This document shows positions 15,941-23,209 of a DNA stretch of 64,000 nt, piece by piece. The stretch is from Amycolatopsis sp. NBC_01488. Lineage in GTDB: Bacteria > Actinomycetota > Actinomycetes > Mycobacteriales > Pseudonocardiaceae. The stretch lies in contig NZ_CP109434.1 in assembly GCF_036227105.1 (NCBI RefSeq), forward strand, positions 9,148,501 through 9,212,500, written 5' to 3'. How positions within the stretch are numbered: the stretch's first letter is position 1; each line of letters starts with the position of its first letter. A program made the position numbers and the translations under genes. A model generated the notes under the pieces. The model had not been told where the DNA came from and made no database searches. It was given only the letters and a program-made list of their open reading frames with translations.

Positions 15941-16837
15941 TCAGAGGACGCGCAAGAGTCCTTCTTGGACGACCGTCGCGATGAGCGTGCCGTCCGCGCC
16001 GAAGAACCGGCCCGTGGCCAGGCCGCGGGCGCCGGAGGCGGTCGGGGACGCGCTGTCGTAGAGGAACCACTCGTCGGCGCGGAAGGGCCGGTGGAACCAG
16101 AGCGCGTGGTCGAGGCTCGCGCCGAGCACCTTGTCGGTGTCCCAGTAGACGCCGTGGCGCGCGAGCACCGAGTCCAGCAGCGTCATGTCCGAGGCGTAGG
16201 TCAGCACGCAGACGTGCAGCAGCTGCTGGTCGGGCAGCTTCCCGTCGGCGCGCATCCACACCTGGTTGCGCGCCGGCCGCTCCCCCGTCTCGCGGGTGAC
16301 CCACGGCGGCTCGTTGACGTAGCGCAGGTCGATCGGCCGCGGCCGGCTGTGCGCGCCGATCGCGTAGCCCTGGGCGCGTTCCATCAGCGTCGGCAGCGTC
16401 TCCGGCGCGGGCACGCCTTCCGGCATCGCCTCGGCGTGCTCGATGCCCGGTTCGTCGGTCTGGAACGACGCCGACAGCGAGAAGATCGCCTTGCCGTGCT
16501 GGATCGCGACGACCCGGCGCGTGGTGAACGACCGGCCGTCCCGGATCCGGTCGACCTCGTAGATGATCGGCACGCTGGGGTCGCCGCCGCGGATGAAGTA
16601 CGCGTGCAGCGAGTGGACCCGGCGTTCCTCGGGGACCGTCCGCCCGGCCGCGACCAGCGCCTGGCCGGCGACCTGCCCGCCGAACACCCGCACCGGCGAG
16701 TGGGCTGGCGAGACGCCGCGGAAGATGTTCTCTTCGATCTTTTCCAGGTCGAGGAGCGCGATCAAGCGGTCCAGCACCGGCTGGCCGCCACCCGGGATCT
16801 CCAGTTCGGTGGCGGCCGTCCTGGCCAATTCAGTCAT
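15941..16837 (-). CDS. tesB: Acyl-CoA thioesterase II (TesB family)
   Basis: A 298-aa double-hotdog thioesterase that hydrolyses acyl-CoA to free acid and CoA. The N-terminal hotdog shows FGGQVAGQALVAAGRTV, and VHSLHAYFIRGGDPSVPI. The C-terminal half shows SLDHALWFHRPFRADEWFLY with the conserved Asp, and ends GRFFGADGTLIATVVQEGLLR. Length and motifs fit TesB closely. It precedes pyruvate kinase on the same strand in the order pyk then tesB, as I recall for M. tuberculosis pykA-tesB1, which supports the assignment. The ribosome-binding site is weak. Confidence 0.92.
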   Translation of the reverse strand: MTELARTAATELEIPGGGQPVLDRLIALLDLEKIEENIFRGVSPAHSPVRVFGGQVAGQALVAAGRTVPEERRVHSLHAYFIRGGDPSVPIIYEVDRIRDGRSFTTRRVVAIQHGKAIFSLSASFQTDEPGIEHAEAMPEGVPAPETLPTLMERAQGYAIGAHSRPRPIDLRYVNEPPWVTRETGERPARNQVWMRADGKLPDQQLLHVCVLTYASDMTLLDSVLARHGVYWDTDKVLGASLDHALWFHRPFRADEWFLYDSASPTASGARGLATGRFFGADGTLIATVVQEGLLRVL

Positions 16838-16928
16838 GCAGGGAACCTAACAGCGGCGCGAAGCGCCTCCTTTGAGGGCGGTGGTGGGGAGGAAGGCGGA
16901 GCCTATGTGCTGAACGGGGGGACGTCCC

Positions 16929-18353
16929 TTATGCGTGGTCGTCTTCACCGAGGCGGTGCACGTGGATCAGGTTCGTCGAGCCCACGGTGCCCGGCGGCGA
17001 GCCGGCGACGATGACGACCAGGTCACCCTTCTGGTACTTGCCCATCTCGAGCATCGCGTGGTCGACCTGCTGGATCATCTGGTCGGTGGACTCCACCCGC
17101 GGCACGATGTGGGTGTTGGTGCCCCAGGTCATCGACAGCTGGCTGCGCACGCAGTCCTCCGGCGTGAACGCCAGCAGCGGCAGCCGCGTGTGCAGCCGGG
17201 CCAGGCGGCGCACGGTGTCACCGGACTGTGTGAAGGCGACCAGCGCCTTCGCGTTGAGCCGCTCGCCGATGTCGCGCGCGGCGTAGGAGATCACGCCGCG
17301 CTTGGTGCGCGGAACGTGCGTCAGCGGCGGGACGACCGGCGAGTCGGTCTCGACCGCCTCGACGATCCGGCCCATCGTCTGCACGGTCTCGATCGGGTAC
17401 CGGCCGACGCTGGTCTCGCCGGACAGCATCACCGCGTCGGTGCCGTCGAGCACCGCGTTCGCGACGTCGGAGGCCTCGGCGCGGGTCGGCCGGGAGTTGT
17501 TGATCATCGACTCGAGCATCTGCGTCGCGACGATGACCGGCTTCGCGTTCTCGCGGCAGATCTGGATGGCGCGCTTCTGCACCAGCGGGACCTGCTCCAG
17601 CGGCAGCTCGACGCCGAGGTCGCCGCGGGCGACCATCACCGCGTCGAAGGCCAGCACGATGGCTTCGAGGTTGTAGACGGCTTCGGGCTTCTCGATCTTG
17701 GCGACGACCGGCAGCCGGCCCTTGCCGACCCGGTCCATCACCTGGTGGACCAGGTCGATGTCGGCGGGCGAGCGGACGAAGGACAGGGCGATGAAGTCGA
17801 CGCCCAGCTCGAGGGCGAACTCGAGGTCCTCGATGTCCTTCTCGGACATCGCCGGCACCGAGACGTCCATGCCGGGCAGGGAGACGCCCTTGTTGTTGCT
17901 GACGGGACCGCCCTCGGTCACCTCGCAGACCACGTCCGGGCCCTCGACGCCCTTGACCACCAGGCCGACCTTGCCGTCGTCGACGAGCAGCCGGTCGCCG
18001 GGCTTGGCGTCCTTCGCCAGGCCCTTGTAGGTGGTCGAGACGCGGTCGTGGGTGCCCGCGACGTCCTCGACGGTGATCCGGACGACATCGCCGGTGTGCC
18101 ACTCGACCGGGCCACCGGCGAAGGTGCCGAGCCGGATCTTCGGGCCCTGCAGGTCGGCGAGGATGCCGACCGCCCGGCCGCTTTCGGCGGCCGCGGTCCG
18201 GATGAGGTCGTAGACCTCCTTGTGGTCGCTGTGGCTGCCGTGGCTGAAGTTCATCCTGGCCACGTCCATGCCAGCGTCGACGAGGGCCCGCATCTTCTCC
18301 GGCGTAGCGGTGGCAGGGCCCAGGGTACAAACGATCTTCGCGCGTCGGCTCAC
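16929..18353 (-). CDS. pyk: Pyruvate kinase
   Basis: A 474-aa pyruvate kinase that converts phosphoenolpyruvate and ADP to pyruvate and ATP. The N-terminal RRAKIVCTLGPAT and MNFSHGSH are diagnostic. The active-site block around VAKIEKPEAVYN, MVARGDLGVELP and VIVATQMLESM is complete, and the C-terminal allosteric domain is present. The start is a GTG at 18353. It is upstream of tesB with a 91-bp gap. No sign of defect. Confidence 0.97.
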   Translation of the reverse strand: MSRRAKIVCTLGPATATPEKMRALVDAGMDVARMNFSHGSHSDHKEVYDLIRTAAAESGRAVGILADLQGPKIRLGTFAGGPVEWHTGDVVRITVEDVAGTHDRVSTTYKGLAKDAKPGDRLLVDDGKVGLVVKGVEGPDVVCEVTEGGPVSNNKGVSLPGMDVSVPAMSEKDIEDLEFALELGVDFIALSFVRSPADIDLVHQVMDRVGKGRLPVVAKIEKPEAVYNLEAIVLAFDAVMVARGDLGVELPLEQVPLVQKRAIQICRENAKPVIVATQMLESMINNSRPTRAEASDVANAVLDGTDAVMLSGETSVGRYPIETVQTMGRIVEAVETDSPVVPPLTHVPRTKRGVISYAARDIGERLNAKALVAFTQSGDTVRRLARLHTRLPLLAFTPEDCVRSQLSMTWGTNTHIVPRVESTDQMIQQVDHAMLEMGKYQKGDLVVIVAGSPPGTVGSTNLIHVHRLGEDDHA

Positions 18354-18457
18354 GTTCGCATAGCGTAGTCCCTCTCCGCGCGTTCGTCTGTACCGATCCC
18401 GAAAAGTTCAGAGAAACTGTTCAGAAACCTGCGGGGTCAGGGGACGCCGTGACAACC

Positions 18458-18469
18458 GGGGCTAGCCCC
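18458..18469 (-). terminator. Palindrome after the DUF2461 gene
   Basis: GGGGCTAGCCCC is a perfect 12-bp palindrome located 10 bp beyond the stop of the leftward DUF2461 gene and before the pyk start region. It may contribute to termination; the loop is very short, so confidence is low. Confidence 0.3.
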
Positions 18470-18478
18470 CGAAAGCCG

Positions 18479-19144
18479 CTAACGGCGCGGCTGCTCGCTG
18501 GGCCCGACCCGGTCACGGGCCCATTCGTTGAACTCGCGCAACTGCCGCCACGCCTTCCGGACCCGGTCGAGCGCACCCCGCTCGTGCAGGACGTCGTCGG
18601 GCTCCCAGCCGCGGATCGCGTACACCGAGCGGTAGCGCAGCAGGTCGAGGCGGGGGTGGTCGGCGTCGAAGCCGCGGGGCTTCGACTTCAGCCGGTCGCC
18701 CCGGATCTCCCAGCCGGTCTTCTCGAGCTTCTTCAGGATCTTCGCCAGCGCTTCGCCGTGCAGCTCCGTGTCGACGGCCGTGCGGAAGCGGGCGATCTGG
18801 TCGGAGGCCAGGTGGAAGCAGCCGCCGCCGACGCGCAGACCCTCCGGGCCCACCTCGACGTAGTACGCGCCGCCACCACGGCCCTGCTCGACCACTGCGC
18901 CACAGTGGGTCTTGTACGGCGTCTTGTCCTTGGCGAAGCGGACGTCGCGGTAGGGGCGGAACACCTTGGGCTCGCCGAAGCCGTCGGAGAACTCCGGGGC
19001 GAGCTCGGCGAGCAGCGCCTCCATCGGGGCCCGGACGTCGGACTTGTAGGTCTCGACGTGGTCGTCCCAGTAGGGCTTGGAGTTGTCCTCCACGAGGCCG
19101 TCGTAGAAGTCGACGGCGTACTCGCCGAATCCGCTGAACGTCAC
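18479..19144 (-). CDS. DUF2461 family protein, 221 aa
   Basis: Matches the DUF2461/TIGR02453 family by its conserved stretches FSGFGEYAVDFYDGLVEDNS, FRPYRDVRFAKDKTPYKTH and the GGAYYVEVGPEGLRVGGGC block. The biochemical function of the family is unknown to me. The GTG at 19144 is preferred over an earlier TTG at 19174 because the latter lies inside the hairpin that ends the chitinase transcript. It stands alone between pyk and the chitinase gene on the same strand. Confidence 0.85.
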   Translation of the reverse strand: MTFSGFGEYAVDFYDGLVEDNSKPYWDDHVETYKSDVRAPMEALLAELAPEFSDGFGEPKVFRPYRDVRFAKDKTPYKTHCGAVVEQGRGGGAYYVEVGPEGLRVGGGCFHLASDQIARFRTAVDTELHGEALAKILKKLEKTGWEIRGDRLKSKPRGFDADHPRLDLLRYRSVYAIRGWEPDDVLHERGALDRVRKAWRQLREFNEWARDRVGPSEQPRR

Positions 19145-19160
19145 GACGGGGACGATAATC

Positions 19161-19191
19161 GGGGGCACCGACAAGTTCTGCCGGTGCCCCC
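19161..19191 (-). terminator. Hairpin terminator of the chitinase gene
   Basis: GGGGGCACCG and CCGGTGCCCC form a GC-rich 9-10-bp stem with an 11-base loop, immediately after the chitinase stop codon at 19200-19202 on the leftward strand. Confidence 0.75.
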
Positions 19192-19199
19192 GTGAGGTG

Positions 19200-20423
19200 C
19201 TACTTCGCGACGGCCGTGATCAGCTCGCCGTTGGTGGTGTCACCGGACAGCTCCCAGACCATCGCGCCGCCGAGGCCCTGCTGCTTGGCGTAGGACATCT
19301 TCCCGCCGATCGTCGACGGGGTGTCGTAGCTCCACCAGTTGCTGCCGCACTTGGCGTACGCGGTGCCGGCGACCGTGCCGGTCGACGGGCAGGACGTCTT
19401 GAGCACCTTGTAGTCCTCGATGCCCTGCTCGTACTTGCCCGCCGCCGGGCCGGTCGCGGTGCCGCCCGGGGCGCTCTGCGTGACGCCGGTCCAGCCGCGG
19501 CCGTAGAAGCCGATGCCCAGCAGCAGCTTGCTGGACGGCACGCCCTTGCTCTTCAGCTTCTGGATCGCCGCGTCGGCGTAGAAGCCGGCCGTCGGGATGC
19601 CGTTGTAGCTGGTCAGCGGCGAGTGCGGGGCGGTCGGGCCCTGCGCGGCCCAGGCGCCGAAGTAGTCGTAGGTCATGACGTTGTACCAGTCGACGTACTG
19701 CGCGGCGCCGCCGTAGTCGGCCGCGTCGAGCTTGCCGCCGCCGGTGCCGTCGGCGGTGATCGCCGAGGTGACGAGCTTCGAGCCGAACTTGGCGCGCAGC
19801 GCGGCCATCAGGTTCTTGTACGCCGCGGCACCGCTGGTGTCGCAGCTCAGGCCGCAGGAGTTGGGGTACTCCCAATCGATGTCGATGCCGTCGAAGACGC
19901 CGGCCCAGCGCGGGTCGTTGACCAGGTTGTAGCAGGAGTTCGCGAACGCCGCGGGGTTCTGCGCGGCCTGCCCGAAGCCGCCCGACCATGTCCAGCCGCC
20001 GAACGACCAGATGACCTTCAGGCCGGGGTGCTTGGCCTTGAGCTTCTTGAGCTGGTTGAAGCTGCCGGCGAGGGGCTGGTCCCAAGTGTCGGCGACGCCG
20101 TCGACGCTGCCCGCGGCGTCGTAGGTCTTCTGGTAGTCCGCGTAGGCGTCGCCGATCGCGCAGCCGCCGTTCGTCACGTTGCCGAACGCGTAGTTGATGT
20201 GGGTCAGCTTGCTCGCCGAGCCCGACGTCTCGATGTTCTTGACGTGGTAGTTGCGGTCGTAGACACCCCAGTCGGTGAAGTAGCCGACGACCTTGCCGAC
20301 CGAGGCCTGCGTGGCTTCGGTGGCGGCGGTGGCCACCGGGGCGGTCGCGGCTCCCGCGACCAGGCCCGCGGCGGCGGCTACGGCCAGCAGCGCCGAGAAG
20401 CTCTTCCTGCGGAAACGGGACAT
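19200..20423 (-). CDS. Secreted chitinase, glycoside hydrolase family 18
   Basis: A 407-aa exported GH18 enzyme that hydrolyses beta-1,4 bonds in chitin. A signal peptide is clear: MSRFRRKSFS, then an Ala-rich hydrophobic stretch and an ATAATEA cleavage region near residue 33. The catalytic motif DGIDIDWEYP places the acid at Glu185. There is no carbohydrate-binding module, so it is a compact, single-domain form. The ATG at 20423 follows GGGAGAAAGC. Two DasR-like sites upstream suggest induction by chitin breakdown products, as in Streptomyces. Confidence 0.95.
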   Translation of the reverse strand: MSRFRRKSFSALLAVAAAAGLVAGAATAPVATAATEATQASVGKVVGYFTDWGVYDRNYHVKNIETSGSASKLTHINYAFGNVTNGGCAIGDAYADYQKTYDAAGSVDGVADTWDQPLAGSFNQLKKLKAKHPGLKVIWSFGGWTWSGGFGQAAQNPAAFANSCYNLVNDPRWAGVFDGIDIDWEYPNSCGLSCDTSGAAAYKNLMAALRAKFGSKLVTSAITADGTGGGKLDAADYGGAAQYVDWYNVMTYDYFGAWAAQGPTAPHSPLTSYNGIPTAGFYADAAIQKLKSKGVPSSKLLLGIGFYGRGWTGVTQSAPGGTATGPAAGKYEQGIEDYKVLKTSCPSTGTVAGTAYAKCGSNWWSYDTPSTIGGKMSYAKQQGLGGAMVWELSGDTTNGELITAVAK

Positions 20424-20488
20424 GCTTTCTCCCTTCGGAGAATTACTCACGGCGACGGAGCCGGAGTGGTGGGGACCACACCACCGTA

Positions 20489-20525
20489 AGTGGACTAGAC
20501 CATTAGGTCAATGGTTCAGACCAGA
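20489..20525. promoter_or_regulatory. Two tandem dre-like (DasR) sites upstream of the chitinase
   Basis: AGTGGACTAGACCATT (20489-20504) matches the Streptomyces DasR-responsive element A[C/G]TGGTCTAGACCA[C/G]T at 14 of 16 positions. AATGGTTCAGACCAGA (20510-20525) matches at 12 of 16. The two are 21 bp apart and lie 66-102 bp before the chitinase start, where the promoter should be. The match is to a known consensus; binding is inferred. Confidence 0.6.
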
Positions 20526-20582
20526 TTGGCCGAGTGTGCATGCCTTGACAGGAATATGCGGGGCGAGCACCTTTCAGGGGTG

Positions 20583-20891
20583 ATGCAGACGTTCGAGGTG
20601 CTGGCCGAACCCCGCCGCCGCACGATCCTGGACCTGCTGCGCGCCGGCGAGCGCTCGGTCGGCGAGCTGGTCGACGAGCTTTCGCTCAGCCAGCCCGCGG
20701 TGTCGAAGCACCTGCGGGTGCTGCGGGAGGCCGGGCTCGTGACGGTCCGGGTGGCGGCGCAGCGGCGGTGCTACGCGCTGCGGCCGGAGCCCTTGGCCGA
20801 AGTGGACGCCTGGCTCGCGCCCTACCGCCAGTTCTGGTCGGACCGGCTCGACGCGCTGGAGCGCCGGTTGGACGAGACCGACCCGCGCTGA
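20583..20891 (+). CDS. ArsR-family winged-helix regulator
   Basis: A 102-aa ArsR-type repressor: FEVLAEPRRRTILDLLRAGE, then SVGELVDELSLSQPAVSKHL with the recognition helix near residues 36-48, and the wing. The only Cys is in RRCYAL, so no obvious metal-binding Cys pair is seen; it resembles the non-metal ArsR group often linked to SRPBCC genes. The ATG at 20583 follows CAGGGGTG. It is divergent from the chitinase gene and convergent with an HxlR gene 20 bp away. Confidence 0.88.
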   Translation: MQTFEVLAEPRRRTILDLLRAGERSVGELVDELSLSQPAVSKHLRVLREAGLVTVRVAAQRRCYALRPEPLAEVDAWLAPYRQFWSDRLDALERRLDETDPR

Positions 20892-20911
20892 CGAGCCGCT
20901 TCGACGTGGCG

Positions 20912-21259
20912 TTACGCCTGGGGCTCCCCAGCCGGTTCGAACGCGATGCCCGCGGCCGCCGCGCGGCGCTCGCCCCACTCGTACAACGCCGTCAGCGCCG
21001 GCCGGAGCTCCTCCCCCACCTCCGTCAGGTGGTACTCCACGTGCGGCACCCGGCCGTCGAGCTCGAGGCGCCGCACGATCCCGTCCGCCGCCAGCTCGCG
21101 CAGCTGCTGGGTCAGCATCTTCTCGCTCACCCCCGGCATGCGGCGCCGCAGTTCGCCGTAGCGGTGCGCGCCTTCCTTGAGGTGCGCGAGGATCACCGGC
21201 TTCCACTTGCCGCCGATCAGGTCGACCGCCAGCTCCACCGCGCAGTGGTATCGCTTCAT
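20912..21259 (-). CDS. HxlR-family winged-helix regulator
   Basis: A 115-aa MarR-like HxlR regulator: MKRYHCAVELAVDLIGGKWK, then VILAHLKEGAHRYGELRRRM, and VSEKMLTQQLRELAADGIV for DNA recognition. A Cys is present at position 5, where HxlR/HypR-type redox sensors carry theirs (YHCAVE), so thiol sensing is conceivable. The ATG at 21259 follows GGGAG. It is divergent from the truncated haemoglobin gene 67 bp away and may control it. Confidence 0.88.
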   Translation of the reverse strand: MKRYHCAVELAVDLIGGKWKPVILAHLKEGAHRYGELRRRMPGVSEKMLTQQLRELAADGIVRRLELDGRVPHVEYHLTEVGEELRPALTALYEWGERRAAAAGIAFEPAGEPQA

Positions 21260-21326
21260 CCCGCTCTCCCTACGCACCGGAAAGTACGTGGTTGCCCGGC
21301 CGGGCCGCCCCTGGTTGCCTGACCGG

Positions 21327-21809
21327 GTGATCGTGCCAGAAACCCCGCCGACCCCCACCCTCTACCACTGGGCGGGCGGCCACGAAGCCCTCGTGAAGCT
21401 GCTGACGATCTTCTACGGCCACGTCCTGGAAGACCCGCTGCTCGAGCCCGTGTTCCGCGGCATGGACCCGGACCACCCGAAGCACGTCGCGGTCTGGCTC
21501 GGCGAGGTGTTCGGCGGGCCGGCCGACTACTCCGCGAGCCACGGCGGCCACGCCCACATGGTCGGGCGCCACCTCGGCCGCGGCATCACGGAGGAGCAGC
21601 GCCGCCGGTGGGTGAACCTGCTGCTCGACGCCGCCGACGAGGCCGGCCTGCCCGGTGACCCCGAGTTCCGCGCCGCCCTCGCCGGCTACCTCGAGTGGGG
21701 CAGCCGCCTGGCCGTCGTGTTCTCGGCCCCCGGCGCCGAGCCGGACCTCCACGAACCGGTGCCGCGCTGGGACTGGCCGATGCCGCCCTGGCAGCCACCC
21801 GCGCCGTAG
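21327..21809 (+). CDS. Truncated haemoglobin (group II-like)
   Basis: A 160-aa globin of the truncated type. The N-terminal TLYHWAGGHEALVKLLTIFY and DPLLEPVFRGMDPDHPKHVA are followed by the haem-proximal region ASHGGHAHMVGRHLGRGITE and RRWVNLLLDAADEAGLP, including the Trp typical of groups II and III. Such proteins bind O2, NO or peroxide. The start could be GTG 21327 or 21333; neither has a strong ribosome-binding site. It is divergent from the HxlR regulator, a redox or stress-style pairing. Confidence 0.85.
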   Translation: MIVPETPPTPTLYHWAGGHEALVKLLTIFYGHVLEDPLLEPVFRGMDPDHPKHVAVWLGEVFGGPADYSASHGGHAHMVGRHLGRGITEEQRRRWVNLLLDAADEAGLPGDPEFRAALAGYLEWGSRLAVVFSAPGAEPDLHEPVPRWDWPMPPWQPPAP

Positions 21810-21846
21810 CCGTCCTGGCCGCACTCGCCCGGACCTGAGACGCCAC

Positions 21847-21889
21847 GAGGGGCACCTTTATGGCGGTGAAAGCCATGAAGGTGCCCCTC
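21847..21889. terminator. Bidirectional hairpin terminator between haemoglobin and pfk
   Basis: GAGGGGCACCTT and AAGGTGCCCCTC form a perfect 12-bp outer stem, with an inner ATGGC/GCCAT stem and a 7-base loop. It lies between two convergent genes ending at 21809 and 21902 and could serve both. Confidence 0.8.
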
Positions 21890-21901
21890 ATGCGCGCAGA
21901 C

Positions 21902-22927
21902 TCAGCCGAAGAAGACTTCGGCTTCCTCGTAGCGCTCGACCGGGACCGTCTTCAGCTCGGCGGTCGCCTCGGAGAGCTTCACGCGGACGATGTCCGTGCC
22001 CTTCAGGGCGACCATCACGCCGAAGTCGCCGTCCGCCACCGCGTCGACGGCGTGGAGGCCGAAGCGGGTCGCGAGGACGCGGTCGTAGGCCGTCGGGGTG
22101 CCGCCGCGCTGGACGTGGCCCAGGACCACCGCGCGGGACTCCTTGCCGGTGCGGTGGGCGATCTCGTCGGCCAGCCAGGTGCCGATGCCGCCGAGGCGGA
22201 CGTGCCCGAAGGCGTCCTTCTCGCCGGTGAGCAGCTTCTCCTCGCCGCCCTCGGGCAGCGCGCCCTCGGCGACGACGATGATCGGCGCGAACTCCTTCTC
22301 GAAGCGGCGCTCGACCCAGGAGACGACCTGGTCGACGTCGAACTGCCGCTCCGGCACCAGGATCACGCTCGCGCCGCCGGCGAGGCCGGAGTGCAGCGCG
22401 ATCCAGCCGGCGTGGCGGCCCATGACCTCGACGACCAGCGCACGGTGGTGCGACTCGGCCGTGGTGTGCAGCCGGTCGATCGCCTCGGTCGCGATGGAGA
22501 CCGCGGTGTCGAAGCCGAACGTGTAGTCGGTGGCGCCCAGGTCGTTGTCGATCGTCTTGGGCACGCCCACGACGCCGACGCCGTCGTCCGTGAGCCGCTT
22601 CGCGACGCCGAGGGTGTCCTCGCCGCCGATCGCGATCAGCGCGTCGACGCCCTGGTCGGCCAGGACCTGCTTGATCTTCTCGACGCCGCCGTCGACCTTG
22701 TACGGGTTGGTGCGCGAGGACCGCAGGATGGTGCCGCCGCGGGTGAGGATGTCCTCGACGTCATTGAGGCCGAGCGGGCGGCTGTCCCCGGTCAGCGGGC
22801 CGTTCCAGCCGTTCCGGAAGCCCACGAAGTCCCAGCCGTGGACCTCGATGCCCTTACGCACCACCGCGCGGATCACCGCGTTGAGCCCCGGGCAGTCGCC
22901 GCCGCCGGTCAGCACACCGACACGCAT
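21902..22927 (-). CDS. pfkA: 6-phosphofructokinase, PPi-dependent signature
   Basis: A 341-aa group III phosphofructokinase. LTGGGDCPGLNAVIR and the catalytic PKTIDNDLGATDYTFGFDTA are clear. Residue 104 is Asp (IGGEDTLG) and residue 124 is Lys (GVPKTIDND). In this family Asp104 with Lys124 marks pyrophosphate users, as in Amycolatopsis methanolica, while ATP users carry Gly104. So it probably uses PPi and works reversibly in glycolysis and gluconeogenesis. The ATG at 22927 follows GGAGG. It is divergent from the DAHP synthase leader. Confidence 0.93.
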   Translation of the reverse strand: MRVGVLTGGGDCPGLNAVIRAVVRKGIEVHGWDFVGFRNGWNGPLTGDSRPLGLNDVEDILTRGGTILRSSRTNPYKVDGGVEKIKQVLADQGVDALIAIGGEDTLGVAKRLTDDGVGVVGVPKTIDNDLGATDYTFGFDTAVSIATEAIDRLHTTAESHHRALVVEVMGRHAGWIALHSGLAGGASVILVPERQFDVDQVVSWVERRFEKEFAPIIVVAEGALPEGGEEKLLTGEKDAFGHVRLGGIGTWLADEIAHRTGKESRAVVLGHVQRGGTPTAYDRVLATRFGLHAVDAVADGDFGVMVALKGTDIVRVKLSEATAELKTVPVERYEEAEVFFG

Positions 22928-23050
22928 GAGAAGCCTCCGTCTGTTCTCTGGAGATGGCAGTCACATTTCGTCGAGAGCCAGCGTAGCGGCAAACGTCTTG
23001 ATCGGTGCAGCCCGGACCACGTGCCGCATCGGTCCGGCTCCGGGCTGTGC

Positions 23051-23056
23051 TACCTT
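23051..23056 (+). promoter_or_regulatory. Candidate -10 box for a leaderless leader peptide
   Basis: TACCTT fits the TANNNT pattern and ends 6 bases before the GTG at 23063. This spacing is typical of leaderless actinomycete transcripts, in which the start codon is the first codon of the mRNA. No good -35 is seen. Confidence 0.35.
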
Positions 23057-23062
23057 GGCTGC

Positions 23063-23128
23063 GTGCAGCGCTATTTCTGGTTTACGAAGCCGGCCCCGGG
23101 TGGGCACGGCGGCGTGAACCTGCGCTGA
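23063..23128 (+). CDS. Aromatic leader peptide upstream of DAHP synthase
   Basis: A 21-codon open frame starting with GTG encodes VQRYFWFTKPAPGGHGGVNL plus Arg and a TGA stop. It holds Tyr, Phe, Trp and Phe in a row at codons 4-7, then a hairpin-forming stretch, then the DAHP synthase gene 81 bp later. Four adjacent aromatic codons before the first enzyme of aromatic amino acid synthesis is the classic form of ribosome-mediated attenuation: stalling on scarce aromatic tRNAs would change the downstream fold. No ribosome-binding site is seen, so it may be leaderless. Confidence 0.65.
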   Translation: MQRYFWFTKPAPGGHGGVNLR

Positions 23129-23136
23129 CCGCCACC

Positions 23137-23163
23137 CCGAGCCGGATCTCCCAACCGGCTCGG
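23137..23163 (+). promoter_or_regulatory. Attenuator-like hairpin between leader peptide and DAHP synthase
   Basis: CCGAGCCGG (23137-23145) and CCGGCTCGG (23155-23163) form a perfect 9-bp stem with a 9-base loop. A competing fold is visible: GGGTGG and GGCGG within 23097-23112 can pair with CCGCCACCCC at 23129-23138, which overlaps the left arm. There is no U-run after the stem, so control could be at termination or translation. Confidence 0.5.
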
Positions 23164-23209
23164 CGAATCCTCCGCGGGTCGGTGTCCACCAGGAAGGACC
23201 ACCCCCGCG

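Noticed and set aside
19145..19174. Longer DUF2461 protein from a TTG at 19174
   Set aside because: The TTG lies inside the chitinase terminator hairpin and the added residues have no family match. GTG 19144 is preferred.
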